Shown piece by piece: positions 1 through 12,510 of a stretch of 64,000 nucleotides of DNA. The stretch covers positions 1,178,001 through 1,242,000 of the forward strand of contig BQMF02000047.1 of NCBI GenBank assembly GCA_027922465.2, read 5' to 3'. The stretch is from Turritopsis dohrnii. Taxonomy: Eukaryota; Cnidaria; Hydrozoa; Anthoathecata; Oceaniidae. Positions within the stretch are counted from its first letter, which is position 1. Each line of letters begins with the position of its first letter. Under the pieces are notes generated by a model. The model searched no databases, was not told the origin of the DNA, and saw nothing but the letters and a program-made list of their open reading frames with translations. Position numbers and translations under genes: made by a program.

Positions 1-979
1 TCTTTAGTGATTTGGGTATGGATGTATATTTTCACTACCAAAATCTGTTTATATACTTATTTATTTTTTTCATTTGGGATTTAGAGTCATTCATCACATT
101 GACAATAAATGTTTAGAAGTACTTATTCTGAAGAAATAATTTGTGTGAGCATACCTTTTTGAATCAGAGATATTTTTTCGGAATACCGTATATACTTGAA
201 TTTGATTATAAATTGCGATTTTAAACCCTTCTGTTTTTTGAAAACAACTCTCTTTTTTTCCTAATTACTGTTACTCATAATATTTGTTTATAGAGGTTGG
301 TTTTTGATTGCCTTTGATAGTTATTTTGTGAATATGTCTACCCAAAGTATTTTAATGCACTGTGTACACTGTAGTCTTACAATTAGGTTTGACAGATTTT
401 CTTTTGTTCTTTCGTAAACCTGTATGCAACTTTGATTGTTATAATGTTATTAGATGTTATCCGAGTTACGAAAAGGAACTGCTCTATTGAATTACATTGT
501 TTCCCCATGATTTTATGGTACAAGCTTCTACAAGAACAAAGGTTATATGTTTATTATGATGGAATTGCCTTACATAATGATGCAGTTGTTGATGTGTTCT
601 GTAAGAAAACTATTTAGTTGTTTAAGGGAAATATTAGACACATTTAGGTCTAGCTATGTCTACAGGAACTTTTCAGTCACTCTTTAACTCCCCCGCAAGA
701 ATTTTATTTTTCTTACGATAATTGATAAAATGGCAACTTTGGGGAAGTATACAGCCACATTTTTGTGAATCTTGCTTAAAACTTGAAAAATCAGCACCAG
801 ATGATAACCAGACCTATGTTATTGGCAGGGTTTCACAACGGACAAGCAAGAGTCTACATTTTTTTTAGTTTGGATCCCCGTTCTCAGGCATTAAAACACA
901 AAGCATTTGTTGTTAAAACGTGTGTCACTCAAGTGAAATGAATGAGAATACACTTTCTTCTTGTTCGTTTCTTTCTTAG
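1..979. other. intergenic / upstream of transposase-derived gene
   Basis: AT-rich DNA with no coding sequence that I can support. A 61-codon open frame at 432-617 resembles no family I know. A good splice acceptor (ttctttcttag) ends at 979, just before the first coding exon of the next gene, so an upstream exon may lie in this stretch; I could not identify one. Confidence 0.5.
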
Positions 980-3811
980 GTGTCAAGCAATGAATATTCT
1001 CAATGACGTGTGCATTGACCTTTTAAAGAAGTTGGTAGAAGATTACCATCCTAATGGATCACTGAAATATTTCAGTAATACCTACGATATGGTTGATGCA
1101 CCTCTTGGTTTGGAAACTCTGTGTTTACCAAATATTATAGTATGGGATCCTTTAAGTCAAATCAAAGAATGTGGCTTGACCTGTCCACATTGTTTCGAAG
1201 ATAAGAATATTCATCAAAACTTACGTGAATCTAATTATTGGACTCTATGTCAGTCAAATTCAATGTCGCCACGTACTATATATGATGTTGGCTGGGTTTG
1301 TGTTGTGATTGGCAAAATATACATATGTCACAATCATCACCGAATCATTTCATATCATGCTGGATTGTTAAGTCAGTTAAGTACTGCTCAGTTACCCTTT
1401 ATTCTATCACACGACAGTGGTATGACTATTGAGCTACTTGATTTTATAATACGGTTAGTGGAAAGCAACACTTCCTTTAGCACAATTCAGAAAATTTTGA
1501 AAGAAAGTATGTACGATGAGTTTATGCGAAGGAAGAACAAGATTGCTATGGTTCCATTGAGTGTAGATGATTTCCAGTTAACAACCCCAAGCGTCAATTC
1601 AATTATAAATATCCTTGTGACCTTTTATGAAAACATAAACACATGTTCAAGGAACATTTTAATGAACAATCATTTACCTCCCTTACAATTGATCATACTT
1701 TTAAAGCAGTCACTAATATAGGATACATGAAGGGCAAGAAATGGATCAATCTTTTTAATTCAATTTTAATTTTGATGACAGAGACTGGTTATGTGAAGAA
1801 TTTTTCATTTCTTAAAGGAACGTCTTTGGAAATGTCTTCTGACATTCTTTCAGAGGTGTCTTCTGAAAATCCACATCCAGAGTATATTGTTGTTGATAAT
1901 TGTTGTACAGCGAGAAACATATTAAAATCTTATTTTCCTGACACAACTGTGAAATTAGACGTTTTTCATGCTGTTCAAAGATTAACAAAGCACATGTCGA
2001 TGAAACACCCATTTCATCATGAGGCTGTTAAAGAAGTTGATCTTATTTTTCGTGAACCTGACGATGTTGGAAAACTCCGCCAACGGCCAACACCCGATAT
2101 TGATCGAATGAAGGAAAATATGGATGCGTTTCTTTTCAAGTGGAAGGACCTTCATCACAATGAATGGAAATTGATCAACATCAAAGTGGAAGAAGAATTT
2201 CAAAAGCTGCAAGTGCATGTAAGCAGAGGGTGTTTGTCTGGTATTCCAGTTGATATGGGGACAAATCGCAATGAGACATTGCACATAATACTTGGCCAAT
2301 TTAAAAGAAATCGGCTTTCTGTTCAAAGTGCGTTGGCAATTATTAATCTTGTGTTATACGCTACAAATTGTAAAAAAAGTGGATTTCAAAGTGTGCCACC
2401 TATATGGAGCCGATACAAACAAAAACCAACTAGTGTTCAGCTGTATAAAGATTCGTTCCAGAAGCCGGAATATCTTGCCAGTGACGCAAATCATGTGGAC
2501 AGCTGCAATTTGATAGACGAGTGTTCTGATCATAACTACTGCCATCAATCAGGTAAGAAAAAAATGAGGAAAATAAATTTATAGTATCGTGTAATATCTC
2601 TCTGCCTTACAGTAGGTTACAATTTTGTATTAATTGGCATTAATTGTAAGGCAAAAATTTATTCTTTGTTTCCAGATGCGTTAAAGACACTTTTACTTGC
2701 CGAAATATTGAGGTCATTAAATAAGAAACTACCAAATATTGTTGTTGAGCAGCTGTTTCGGTATCAGGGCTTTAGTACTTTGCCTGTGGAATGTTGGGAT
2801 TCACGAGAATATTTTCGGAAAGCTTCCAGTGGTGTAGATTTTAATCTGACTACATTGCAGACAGTTTTCAAACATATGGGTTTGCGAGTGGTTGAAACCG
2901 ATGGTAGCTTTCTGTCAGTATACCTTGAGTTACTCAAGAACTGTTTGTCATCATCATCAAATTTACCGGATTCATTGAAATCATTTATAAATGACATACT
3001 CTCAAGCGATAACTCTAGTGAGAAGTTGCGTGATATTCTTAGAGATGAAATCACTGGACGAAATGAACATCTCTATTCTCAAGATGTTAGCGATCAAGGC
3101 ATTGAATGTTGGTGGAATATTCTTCCTTTGGCTGCTGTCAATGTATTTGCTATTCCTCTGGTGGTAATTCCATCTAAATCTGGTCTGCCAATGTATCCTA
3201 TATTTCCTTCCACTGGTTCCAGTATTTTCAATAATATTTTCTTTGTGTTTTTTGATGGTGATAAAAATTACTTTTATGGGCTATGTGACATTCCTCCTTT
3301 GTCAAATGTTGAACAAGAGGTTCAACACGGATGTTATTGTGGTACGAAAACAAAAGATTTATCGAAGCAGAACTGTTTTCGAAATTTTCGCTGCAAATGC
3401 ATAAAAGCTGGCAAAAGTTGCTTTTCTTCATGTAAGTGTAAAAACTGTGGTAACAACAAAGTTATTGAACAACCAAGAAAAAGGCGTAAAAGGATGATCC
3501 ATGAAGTAAGCTTCGACCATCAAATTACATCATTGCAGTACCTGCTCAATATAGGAGAAAAGCCAAATGAAGCATTTATCAATGATTTTCAGCATTTTGT
3601 TTTGGAAGCAGTTGTTCATTTTGCTGTCATTGATATGAAAGGGAACGAGTGGTTTTTAACTAATGATCTGGAAGCTGTTTCGAGAACAATCTATCAACTA
3701 TTGCTGCAGCTTAAAGAAGAGACGTCTAATTCAAATGGTTTCGATATTGAAAAACACCTGATACGTAGATGGGTTAAATTAAGAAGACTTAAACATAATG
3801 TCATGATTTAA
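980..3811 (+). CDS. DDE transposase-derived protein with C-terminal CXC cysteine cluster (one frameshift)
   Basis: Not a gene I can name; it belongs to a family of transposase-like proteins common in invertebrates. Coding starts after an acceptor at 979. The first part (980 to about 1640) is one frame; the second (about 1631-2552) is shifted, so one frameshift lies in or near the A-rich stretch at 1631-1645. A phase-1 intron runs 2553-2675 (gtaag...ttccag) and the frame continues 2676-3811. DDE-like residues are visible: Asp in SLTIDHTF, Asp in VVDNCC followed by a VKLDVFHAVQR stretch, and Glu in TNRNETLH. After the intron comes a region whose ETDGSFLS and later hydrophobic segments faintly recall an OTU fold (weak). 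Then follows a CXC cluster, CYCGTKT to CKCKNCG, as in tesmin/TSO1 proteins. The shift may be a real lesion or an assembly error. Confidence 0.6.
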
Positions 3812-5713
3812 CATGAAGATAACACACATCATAATTGATTTTTATCATGTTACATATTCTAAAGGATTTTGAATTTTGTATTGGTATAGCGCTTCGAAAG
3901 GGGCATTATTACTATTCCATTTTATTCCAAACTTTCGTTTGATTACAAAGCTATCTTTATTTTAGTGAGTTTAAAATCAAGTATATGAGTTTGCCATGAT
4001 TATAAAACATCGATGTTGGACTCATAAATCTCTTTTTTTTCGCTGTTAAATCCTTTTTTGTATGTTACTTACCATTACTTTGTCTTCCTTATTTTGTTTT
4101 TTCAATTTTTTCCGTCTTTGTCTTTACTATTAGCAGACGAGAGGTAAGCCATTTTGATTTATCAATGTTCGCTTAGTTAGGAATTCATAGTGTTATAATA
4201 TTTTATCGTTATGATCCATTGTATTTATGTTAAGAAAATAAAGTAAGTTTAACATGATGTTATTTAATTGAACACTATAAACATTACCGTTCGTATATTT
4301 TGTTCTTCTGCAAGAAAATACCAGTTCACATCATTAAAAGATAAGTTAGAGCAGGAAGGAAAGTTGAATAGTGCTTCATTAACAAAAAGTAAACATTTCA
4401 CAATGACTTGATTTTGCAGATGATCTAGTTGCAGTTGGATTTTTTTTCTTCTTTTTACTTTTTTTCAAAAAAATGTTTCCTCTCAAACGTATCAAATAGT
4501 TTGTTAAACTCGCTGGTTTGATGGAGTTTGATGAACTTTTTGATACGTTTACTCCGGCCTTAAACAAATAGTATTTTCGCGAGCATTAATAGTTGCGAGC
4601 AGCCTTAACTGATAAATATTGTGTACATTAAAAGTCGCATAAAATGCTGTAAAATGCATGGATTGAAGCAATATCGAAAAATTTTCCATTCACCATTCAC
4701 CATTCTTAATAAGAATACACTCTCTTTCTGCATTCACTGACTTTCTTCGTTCAGTTATGGGGTAAGACTAAAACTAAAGTAGGGCTGGCAATTCAACAGG
4801 GAGCAATACTTCAGCGTTCACTTTTCTGGAAACGAGGAACTTCACGAAATATTTTTATGAAAATATTTAAAAGTCGCGAGAAGTTACTCGCGAAAATTTG
4901 TGCTCGCGACTTTTTTGTATTTGCGACTTTCTCAATCAGTTCTTCTGTATGTACGAAGAAAAATTTAATCCATACATTTTTGTACTCTTTGCTATCCTTG
5001 CAATTGATTGACTCTTTGTGTTAAAGAATATACTGGGTGTTGGCCTGAAAAGGGACGAATGGCCTTTTATAAGCATCCATCCGATTATGTTGCCTACTGT
5101 AGAAAGCAAGTAAGAAACTTTCAGTACTGAAAACGCAAAGCAACTAAGAAACACTCAGTACTAGGGCCATTCACTGGTTTCTAATAAAAAAAAATACGTG
5201 TACTCTTGGCTGTGTATAATGTATTATACGCATCTTCGTCCACCATTATACATTACACAATCTTGGTACATTATCGGCTTCCGTAAATATAACGATCAGC
5301 TCAGATCACAACAGTAGTAATTGGACAAATAATATTTATTTAACTGCAAAACATGCTCAGCTGTGTAAGCATCTCACAACATGTTTTGAAACACACACTC
5401 TAAACAACAACTCTTAGATGGTAGTAATACATCGTAGTGTAAGCAATAAAGCTTTTATTTTGGTAGAAGAATGAATTTACTGGACAAATTTATAATTTTT
5501 TCCAGTATATCGCTTAGCTTTGGTAAGATGAACTTTTGTAACAGAAAACAGAGTAATCTTAAACCAGAACTCGACCCTTCGAACTATAGACTATTATACA
5601 AGAAATTCTATTTTTCTAATTTCCTTAATATTTTTTAACATGTCTTTTGAACTTTTTGAAAAAAAATAGCAGTATCGTTTCCACAGTGGTGTTCTGAAAA
5701 TGATTTATTATAG
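3812..5713. other. intergenic or 5' intronic region of the astacin-like gene; hairpins
   Basis: No gene seen. The signal-peptide exon of the downstream protease should lie in or before this stretch, but I could not place it. Two short inverted repeats stand out. At 4486-4552 the arms read roughly aaacgtatcaaatagttt and its complement. At 4869-4912 the arms aagtcgcgag and ctcgcgactt flank another tcgcga motif. Both could be solo ends or small remnants of inverted-repeat elements. Confidence 0.4.
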
Positions 5714-8700
5714 GACTCATCGGACTTTTGATTGAGAAAGAACTCATCACCAGCAGAAACCGATATGCTTCTGGACTAAAAACTGGAATTTGGCCGCGAA
5801 TAATACCTTACGCTATTGACAAATCCTTGGGTATGTAGGAACAACAATTATGTGGAGAATTGTTTTGGATCTCTGTTCACTTTATTCGTAATATTTCCCC
5901 GTAGTCTGAAATATTATGTTTAAACCAAATATTTTCCTTTCTGCCTATCCCAAAGTAAAATACTATGGTAGTATTGAAAATAAGAAGGTTGTCTTTTATT
6001 GGAGAGTTGTGTTATGCCCCACTTTGTAATTTTTGCCCCGCTTTGTAATTTCTGCCTCACTTTGTAATTATCTTGCCCCACTTTGTTATTTCTGCTCCAC
6101 TTTGTAATTATTTTGCTCCACTTTGTAATTTTTAGTTGCACCACCTTGTAATTACTTCCTACCCCACTTTGTAAATTCCTGTCCTTTTTTACTTCCTAAA
6201 TAATATGTATTTTACCAAAACTTTATTTGTTAGAATTATCAAATAATGTCACTAAACTGGCCAAATTTGGAGCAATTTTTGAAAGTTGAACAATTGGAAG
6301 GTGCTGATTTTGAACTTGGAGGTGATTTATTCAGTTTCAACAGAATTGGGCAATTTGAGCCAAATTTGGGCCAATTTTTGAAAGTTCTCCAAATTTCACA
6401 AAAGTTTGCACAAAGAACAATTGGAAGGTGCTGATTTCGAACTTGGAAGTGACTTTTCGTAACTGTAATCATCACTTTCATACTAGTCTTAGCGTCTTTG
6501 ACAATCTATGGGTAGTGGTGCCATGATACATGTAGAAGTTCTCATGGAAACATAACGAAACCTAAAAGAGGCGTCAAATAGCTAAGCAATAATTCCAGCA
6601 GAGATGAAGGATGTTGAAGAATTTAATACGTTAAAGATGCTGCTACACGGTTTTGCATCATGTGGTGCTTGTTATGGGTTCAAACGAGATCCTACATGAG
6701 AATCTTTACAGACCGTGGAAATGTTTCCAAAGATAAAAATATTCGATGCAGTTGGCTAAAAAATCAATCTTTGAAAATTCGTGACAGTGTACTCCTCCAC
6801 AAAATTGATTATGACTGTGTCCGCCTCAGCACATACATAATAATAATGCATACTTTACAGACATCTAAAAATAGAACTAACTTTTACCGTAAACCATGTA
6901 GTTGTAAAAGACTCAAAATGAATCATGTTTCCCTAACTTTGTTCCCAGGGTTGTAGCTCAAAATGTAGAATGGATTCGTTGTTTATATCTATCTTAAAGA
7001 ACTAAAGCTAAAAATGGGTAACTTATATAACTTTTTAACCGAAGGCGAGAACTGTCTGAAAAACGCCACGAGAACTGTGAGACCTGGAAAAGTCTTCAGT
7101 TTGTTTTCATGCGCATATAGAAAGGTTGTGCTGTAATTTTGAATGATGATTTTGATAATTCTTTGTTTTTGTTGTTGTGTAAACTTCGCCTCTGGAGCTT
7201 ACATACATGCAATATATTGATAACTAGCAAGATAATTGCGATTTTATTACCGCGCATGCGTTAGAGAATTTCACAAACATTACGGTCACTTTCAGCAAAT
7301 TTGTCTTACCTTGCATACTAATGAAGCCGACAGATACAAATTGACAATTAGCGAGATAACTACGTTTTTTCTACTGCGCATGCGTTAGAGGATTTCAAAA
7401 GCATCACGTGTCACCATCAGCATGTCCGTCTTACTTGCATACTAATGAAGCCGACAGCTATAAATTGATAATTGGCGAGATAATTGCGTTTTTCCTACTG
7501 CGCATGCGCTCAAGAATATCAAAATGTTACCATCACATTGTAAAGTAATGAAGCCGACAAATTGATAATTAGTGAGTCAATTAGGTTGCGCTTGCGCAAG
7601 AAAATGGAATACTATAAAGATAGTCATCTCCCGTATAGACATCAGGAACAGGTAAAATAGGATCACAAATTATAAAGTATGACAGGTAGTAATTACAAAG
7701 TGGTGCAGCTTGAAAATTACAAAGTGGGGCAAAATAATTATAAAGTGGGGCAGAAATTACAAAGTGGGGCAAGATAATTACAAAGTGGAACAAAAATTAT
7801 AAAGTAGGGCATAACAAGTTGATAAATAATGTATACAAATTTGATTGTATGTTATCTGCATAATGAATAATTTCCGATCAACTTATAATTTTAGGGAACT
7901 ACCCTACATATACCCTATTTTAGCCGTATGCTCCCTTTGAACGAGGCATTGGTTTTTATCATACAAAAATAAAAACAACTGTATTTTTCATGGCAACGAA
8001 ATAAGAATTTGTACTTATAACTTATAACAAAAATATAGTTTTCCGTTTCTATTACAGAATTTTTGCTTTTTGTTCAAGCGCTTATATAAAAATATTTCTG
8101 ACTAGAGGGGCTCTTGTTAGAGAGGGACGCTTATTAGAGAGGGGCGCTAATTTGAGAGAATACGGTACTTTAAAGCAACAAAGCAACGGTACAAAAAGCA
8201 AGTATTCTGTAGGCTAACATCTTTTAATGTGCGAACGTTCGATAACCTGTGGAGCTTCTGCAAGAATAAAAATTTTACGTTAAATTTGTTTTATTATAAA
8301 ATTCCTTTACCTTTTACATTTTGCACAATTTAAAGGGAGACATTGATCGCATTTATATGAATGTTGTTTACATTTCTTAGATAAAATTTTTCCCACCTAT
8401 TCTTCAGATCAAAACATTCGAAATGGGGTACAACAGGCCATAGCTGAAATTGAACGCAAAACCTGTTTACGTTTCGTCAGTCGTGTCAATGAAACAGCTT
8501 TTATGGAGTTCAAAAAAGGATATAGGTATTAATGATTTTTTGTATTTTTTTTTTATACATATCTCTTAAAATTTGTATCAATAAATTAACTTAGAGCATA
8601 TGTTTTTCTCCATTTTTTGTAGATGTTCTTCCCCAGTTGGTTATATCAAGAGTCGACATCGTACAATATTTTTGTCGAACTTATGTCGAACAAAAGGCTT

Positions 8701-11041
8701 AATACTTCATGAAATTGTTCATAGTTTAGGATTTATGATTGAAAGTAATCGTCCAGACAGAGACGAATATGTAAAAGTTGTTTGGGACAATATTCCTTTA
8801 GGTGAGAAGTCAATAGAATGAGAGCATATGTTCTCAGCAACTCACTCTCTCGGGCGGTCCGCAATTCTTTGGAGATTGTTTACGCACATGTTGCAAATAG
8901 TTAAGAATTTACCGAATGCCTCCTTCATGATCTAACGAATGAAACAAGAAAAAAGGCACTGATGTAAGTTTTTAAGAATCGAAGAAACATTTTAACCAAT
9001 TAGAAATAAGCATTGCAAATTTAACAAATCAAAATCAGTTTTACCGAGAGCCGAATTCAAAAATTACAAGAAAACCTGCTTCTTTTGATTTTGTTACAAC
9101 ATCACTTCTACATAGCAATTTGATGCTACGATCATGACAACTTATTTCTGAAAAAGGAATTCTATTTTAGAATAAAATTGTTTTTCAGTAAAATTTGTTA
9201 AGGGTAAATTTAATATGATCCTCCCTAATATGTCCCTGATGAAACAATTCATTAACAAATCTTTCATTGAAATCCTATCCTTTACATTACTAGGTAATCA
9301 TCGCTATTTCAAACATCTTGATGCATATTCGTCACTCGCAAGATATTTTCGTATACCGTATGATTATCAAAGCATAATGCACCCGTCACGATACTGGAAA
9401 GGCAATTATTCCGTAACATTACTTACAACGGACTATTATCAAAGATACAAGATTGGTCAAAGAAAAAAATTGAGTGAATTGGATGCACTATCAATAAATC
9501 TTCTTTATAAATGTGCAGGTACTCACCTAACTAACTAAACCTTTCGATTAAAATTTGCACTCTGTTACCACGATACTGTTTGGTCAAAAATCTTTTATTT
9601 TCGTTTGAAAATACGAGGCAGTATAAGAAATGTTCCAGATAGTCTAGAAAGAAACAGCAAAATCAAAGCAGCATTAATTTATGTTAGCGACATTGTAGCT
9701 GAACATTAGCGACATTGTAGCTGCTGAACATGTTTCATCATATCATCTCATAGTTACTGTCTGTATTTAGGTGCAACCAAGCCACCTATGACCATCCCTC
9801 CTGATCCAACAAAACCTTCACCACCAGAATTGAAGCCATATTTACAAGAAAGTATATGAGAATATGATTCCACTTCTATCATTACTGTTGCATTGTTCTA
9901 TTATGATATGAATGTTTGGATAACAACAACAACAATAATAAAAAAATCTTCTCCGATCTACTGCGTTGCTTTGTTTTGTGGAACTTTTGTTTCTTCATAT
10001 TTTCGACAAACATTACTGTTTTGTTATGATATCTATTTCCTTGCTTACAAGAAACGATTTGTGGGTTTCTCACTGATGACCTCAGATGTCGCTATGGTTA
10101 CACTATTTGGTTAGAGCAAGCGATGTACGGTCGTCGTAGCGATACAGTTTGTACATACGGTCGTGGATTGCAAAACAAATGTTCCGCCGCAGGTGTATTT
10201 GATGTGGTTAAGGCTAAATGCCACGGTAAAATGGAGTGTCGGTTGCATGCTTACAACAGGGAGTTTGGAGGTGATCTGTGTCCTGGAACGTACAAATATC
10301 TGGAAACTAAATATCGATGTGTCAAAACGGGTCAATACTTTTTGTTTTGTTTCTGCTTTTAATCATTCCATATTGTTTTGATATGTTTTTCGCAACTGGT
10401 GTATCAACCAATCAATATTTAGTATGATGTGTTTCCATTGTTTTCAAGCCCTAAAACAAGCTCTATTGATCCAAAATTATTGTATTGTTCAGATACCATG
10501 TGTTTTACATCTGGAAAGACTATTGGCTGCCCGACAGGTCAAGTATTGAAAATACTAGACGCCACTTATGGGAGATTATCCAGAAGTGTTTGCCCAACAA
10601 TTTTTGCTAAAACCCATCAATGTAAATCGGAAAAATCACTGGAAATAACCAAAGAATTATGCGATGGTAAAAATTCCTGCAAAGTTCTTTCTTCACATAA
10701 GGTATACGGAGATCCATGTCCTGGAACACTAAAATATTTGCAAGTCACACATCAATGTGTGTTGCCAGGTAAGTAAAAAAATTGTTGTTGTTTCTTTCAT
10801 TTGCCACGGCTAACTTGTTTATTATGGGTCCGCTAATTTGCTTGCCCTATCTGATCAACACTCTCCCCACCTAAGACCTCGATTGTAGCAGAATCTACTA
10901 ACAAGATAATTCAAAATGAACTTTTAATTTCCAGCTGTCAGTCTTACCGATGAACTTAAGAGCAACTGTGGAAAATGTAAAATATATTATTATCATTTAA
11001 GGGCATTTCAAACCCGTCTGATGTCATTGGAAGAGAAATGA
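5714..11041 (+). CDS. astacin-like (M12A) secreted protein with two SUEL lectin domains, zinc site degenerate
   Basis: Eight exons join in one continuous frame: 5714-5830, 8408-8525, 8623-8801, 9294-9518, 9771-9851, 10052-10330, 10493-10768, 10935-11041 (stop TGA); about 460 residues, N terminus missing. The first exon carries the mature-enzyme start (IWPRIIPYAIDKSL). Astacins are zinc endopeptidases with HExxHxxGFxHE and a Met-turn SxMHY. Here the helix reads HEIVHSLGFMIE, so the third His ligand is Ile, and the Met-turn reads SIMHPSRY, so the Tyr is Pro. Cysteines ending the domain are kept (LYKC). A proline-rich linker (PPMTIPPDPTKPSPP) leads to two SUEL domains, each on its own phase-1/phase-1 exon, with YGR, Cys and GDxCPGTxKYL motifs. 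It is probably secreted. Proteolysis is doubtful; carbohydrate binding is likely. The domain call is sure; the activity call is inference. Confidence 0.85.
6246..6460 (-). repeat. dispersed ~115-bp tandem repeat, about two units
   Basis: Two imperfect units, best read on the minus strand as aaatcagcaccttccaattg followed by aaaatt and ccaaatttgg motifs. The same family forms a longer array at 35100-35480, on the opposite strand. Open frames here on both strands are by-products of the repeat. Confidence 0.6.
7200..7600. repeat. tandem repeat, ~123-bp unit, about 3.3 copies
   Basis: Units share tactgcgcatgcgttagag, aatgaagccgacag and aattgataattrgcgagat. The gcgcatgcg core recurs near 7253, 7377 and 7500, and a decayed form gcgcttgcgc lies near 7591. 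The array fills the right half of the 6011-7815 element, next to its right inverted terminus. Confidence 0.7.
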
Positions 11042-11316
11042 AAGAAGAGCTATTATGTATTAGTAAACATTTGTACTCACATAAAATCGATCCAAATTTT
11101 CTGAAAACAAGAACATCACAAAAAATGAAATTTGAATTCATTTTTTCTCATCCCTCAATTTGATCGTTAAAATATGTTGACACTCCTTTCTAGCAAACAT
11201 GTCATAATTCACTAAATTTAGACTGGAATATTTTTTGGCCTGTTTATGCTGCACTCACTTGTTGATTTTGCGTAAACTCTTAATTAACCTTTGCAAACGA
11301 AACTTATTTTGTATTT

Positions 11317-11360
<44 letters not shown>

Positions 11361-11778
11361 GCTGTCCAAAAGGTTGTCCAAACAAGGACATGGTCACTGT
11401 GTGACCGGTGCCGGTAAAATTTGTTAGGGTAGTAACTTTTTAGGTGATGACATCCCACAAATTAATGCTATAAATTTATGTACTTTGTATTATGTATTAT
11501 GTACGTTTTCATATTATACACGTTTTTTTATACGCAACCAAGGTCAGACATTAGTAGTGATGTTGCTTAACAAATCACCAAATTATGAAACGCGAGTATA
11601 AAATGGTTGTACACCACTGGTGTAGCGCTTTATTTTAACTCCCTGGAAATACTTAAGGACATCATCGAGATGAACAATTCCGCAAGCTTTGAACCCTGAT
11701 TGAGGTGGAAAAGAGACATTTTAATAATTTTAGTTTTTAGTTTTTTTTTTGAAGCTACTGTTAAAACGTTACATGATA
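11042..11778. other. intergenic, with (GTT)n microsatellite at 11318-11361
   Basis: Follows the last astacin-SUEL exon. The clear feature is a run of about 14 GTT units. It opens frames of poly-Val on one strand and poly-Thr on the other, neither of which is a gene. The rest is AT-rich with nothing recognised. Confidence 0.6.
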
Positions 11779-12510
11779 TCAAATTGATGTTCTTCTCTGA
11801 GAACAGATGGTACTGAATAATCCAAAAGTTATGAAATAAATAGCTGAAACATCATACTGACCAGAAATTAATTTTTTTCCATTGCTGGCTGATAATTCTG
11901 TCATTACGACCATAAGTATACTAGGAAAGCATTCTTTTGGTACATCCCCACTTCTTCTGCTTTCCTTTCTCCACGCTGCCAAAGCATCAAGCCAGACCAT
12001 TTTCAACGGTCGAAACACCGCCACATCCAATGGTTGGCACAAATGCGTGGAGTTAGGCAATAGAGGAATGAAAGAAATGTTATGATTCTTGCATGCAAGA
12101 ATAACTTTCTCTGAAAAATTGCACCCCAGGTTATCAGTGATCATGAAAATCTTCCCTTCTAGGGTTTGTGCATGCGGGAGAAACACTTCTCGGAGTCACT
12201 GTACGAATATTCTGGTTTCAGGCAAACCATTTTTGCTGTGACCGTATACAGCACCTTTAAGAATATAGTATGATTAACAAAAGCAATTGCGATAATTTTG
12301 ATGAGCTGCTAACTAGAAAGAGTCATTGATTTTATAATACCTGCTGGACCATTCTGTGTCCAATTTTCGTACACATTTAGAGCTTTATAAACCACCTTGT
12401 GTGGAAGGAATTTCCTTCAGCGTTACCACAAAACATCACCGAAAAGGATTGCTTGCTGTGGTCTGACACAGTTTCAACTCTTCGGAGACCCCTTTGGACA
12501 ACAACCTGTT
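11779..12510 (-). pseudogene. pogo/Tigger-type DDE transposase relic
   Basis: Minus-strand remnants of a DDE_1 transposase of the pogo/Tigger/Jerky type. The best-kept block (12186-11779) reads KIFMITDNLGCN followed by ISFIPLLPNSTHLCQPLDV and VFRPLK, the classic second-Asp and QPLD region. Upstream (12500-12190) are VMFCGNAEGN and, in a shifted frame, VVYKALNVYENWTQNGPAG, and then a block with an in-frame stop where the family has Trp. At least one frameshift and one stop make it non-functional. The motif order matches the family; the N-terminal DNA-binding part and the C terminus are missing or beyond recognition. Confidence 0.75.

Larger units (their letters stand above)
6011..7815. mobile_element. 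1.8-kb inverted-repeat element inside the astacin gene intron
   Basis: Both ends are made of a short motif repeated in tandem and inverted at the other end: 6011 onward reads gttatgccccactttgtaat with several variants of ccccactttgtaatt up to about 6178. The reverse complement runs from about 7640 to 7815 and closes with gggcataac. The long inverted termini are therefore themselves arrays of a motif of about 16-20 bases. Inside are copies of a dispersed repeat of about 115 bases (6246-6460) and a tandem array at 7200-7600. No transposase is visible, so it is non-autonomous. It lies in the intron 5831-8407. I did not find a clear target duplication. Confidence 0.7.

Noticed and set aside
5920..6144. 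Minus-strand open frame rich in K/W/Q repeats
   Set aside because: It is the translation of the tandem ccccactttgtaatt motif forming the left terminus of the 6011-7815 element; no independent evidence of coding.
7581..7793. Minus-strand open frame with APLCNY repeats
   Set aside because: Translation of the right terminal array of the same element.
10111..10335. Minus-strand frame opposite the first SUEL exon
   Set aside because: Shadow of a clear lectin-domain exon on the plus strand.
11235..11458. Open frames with poly-Val (plus) and poly-Thr (minus)
   Set aside because: Produced by the (GTT)n microsatellite.
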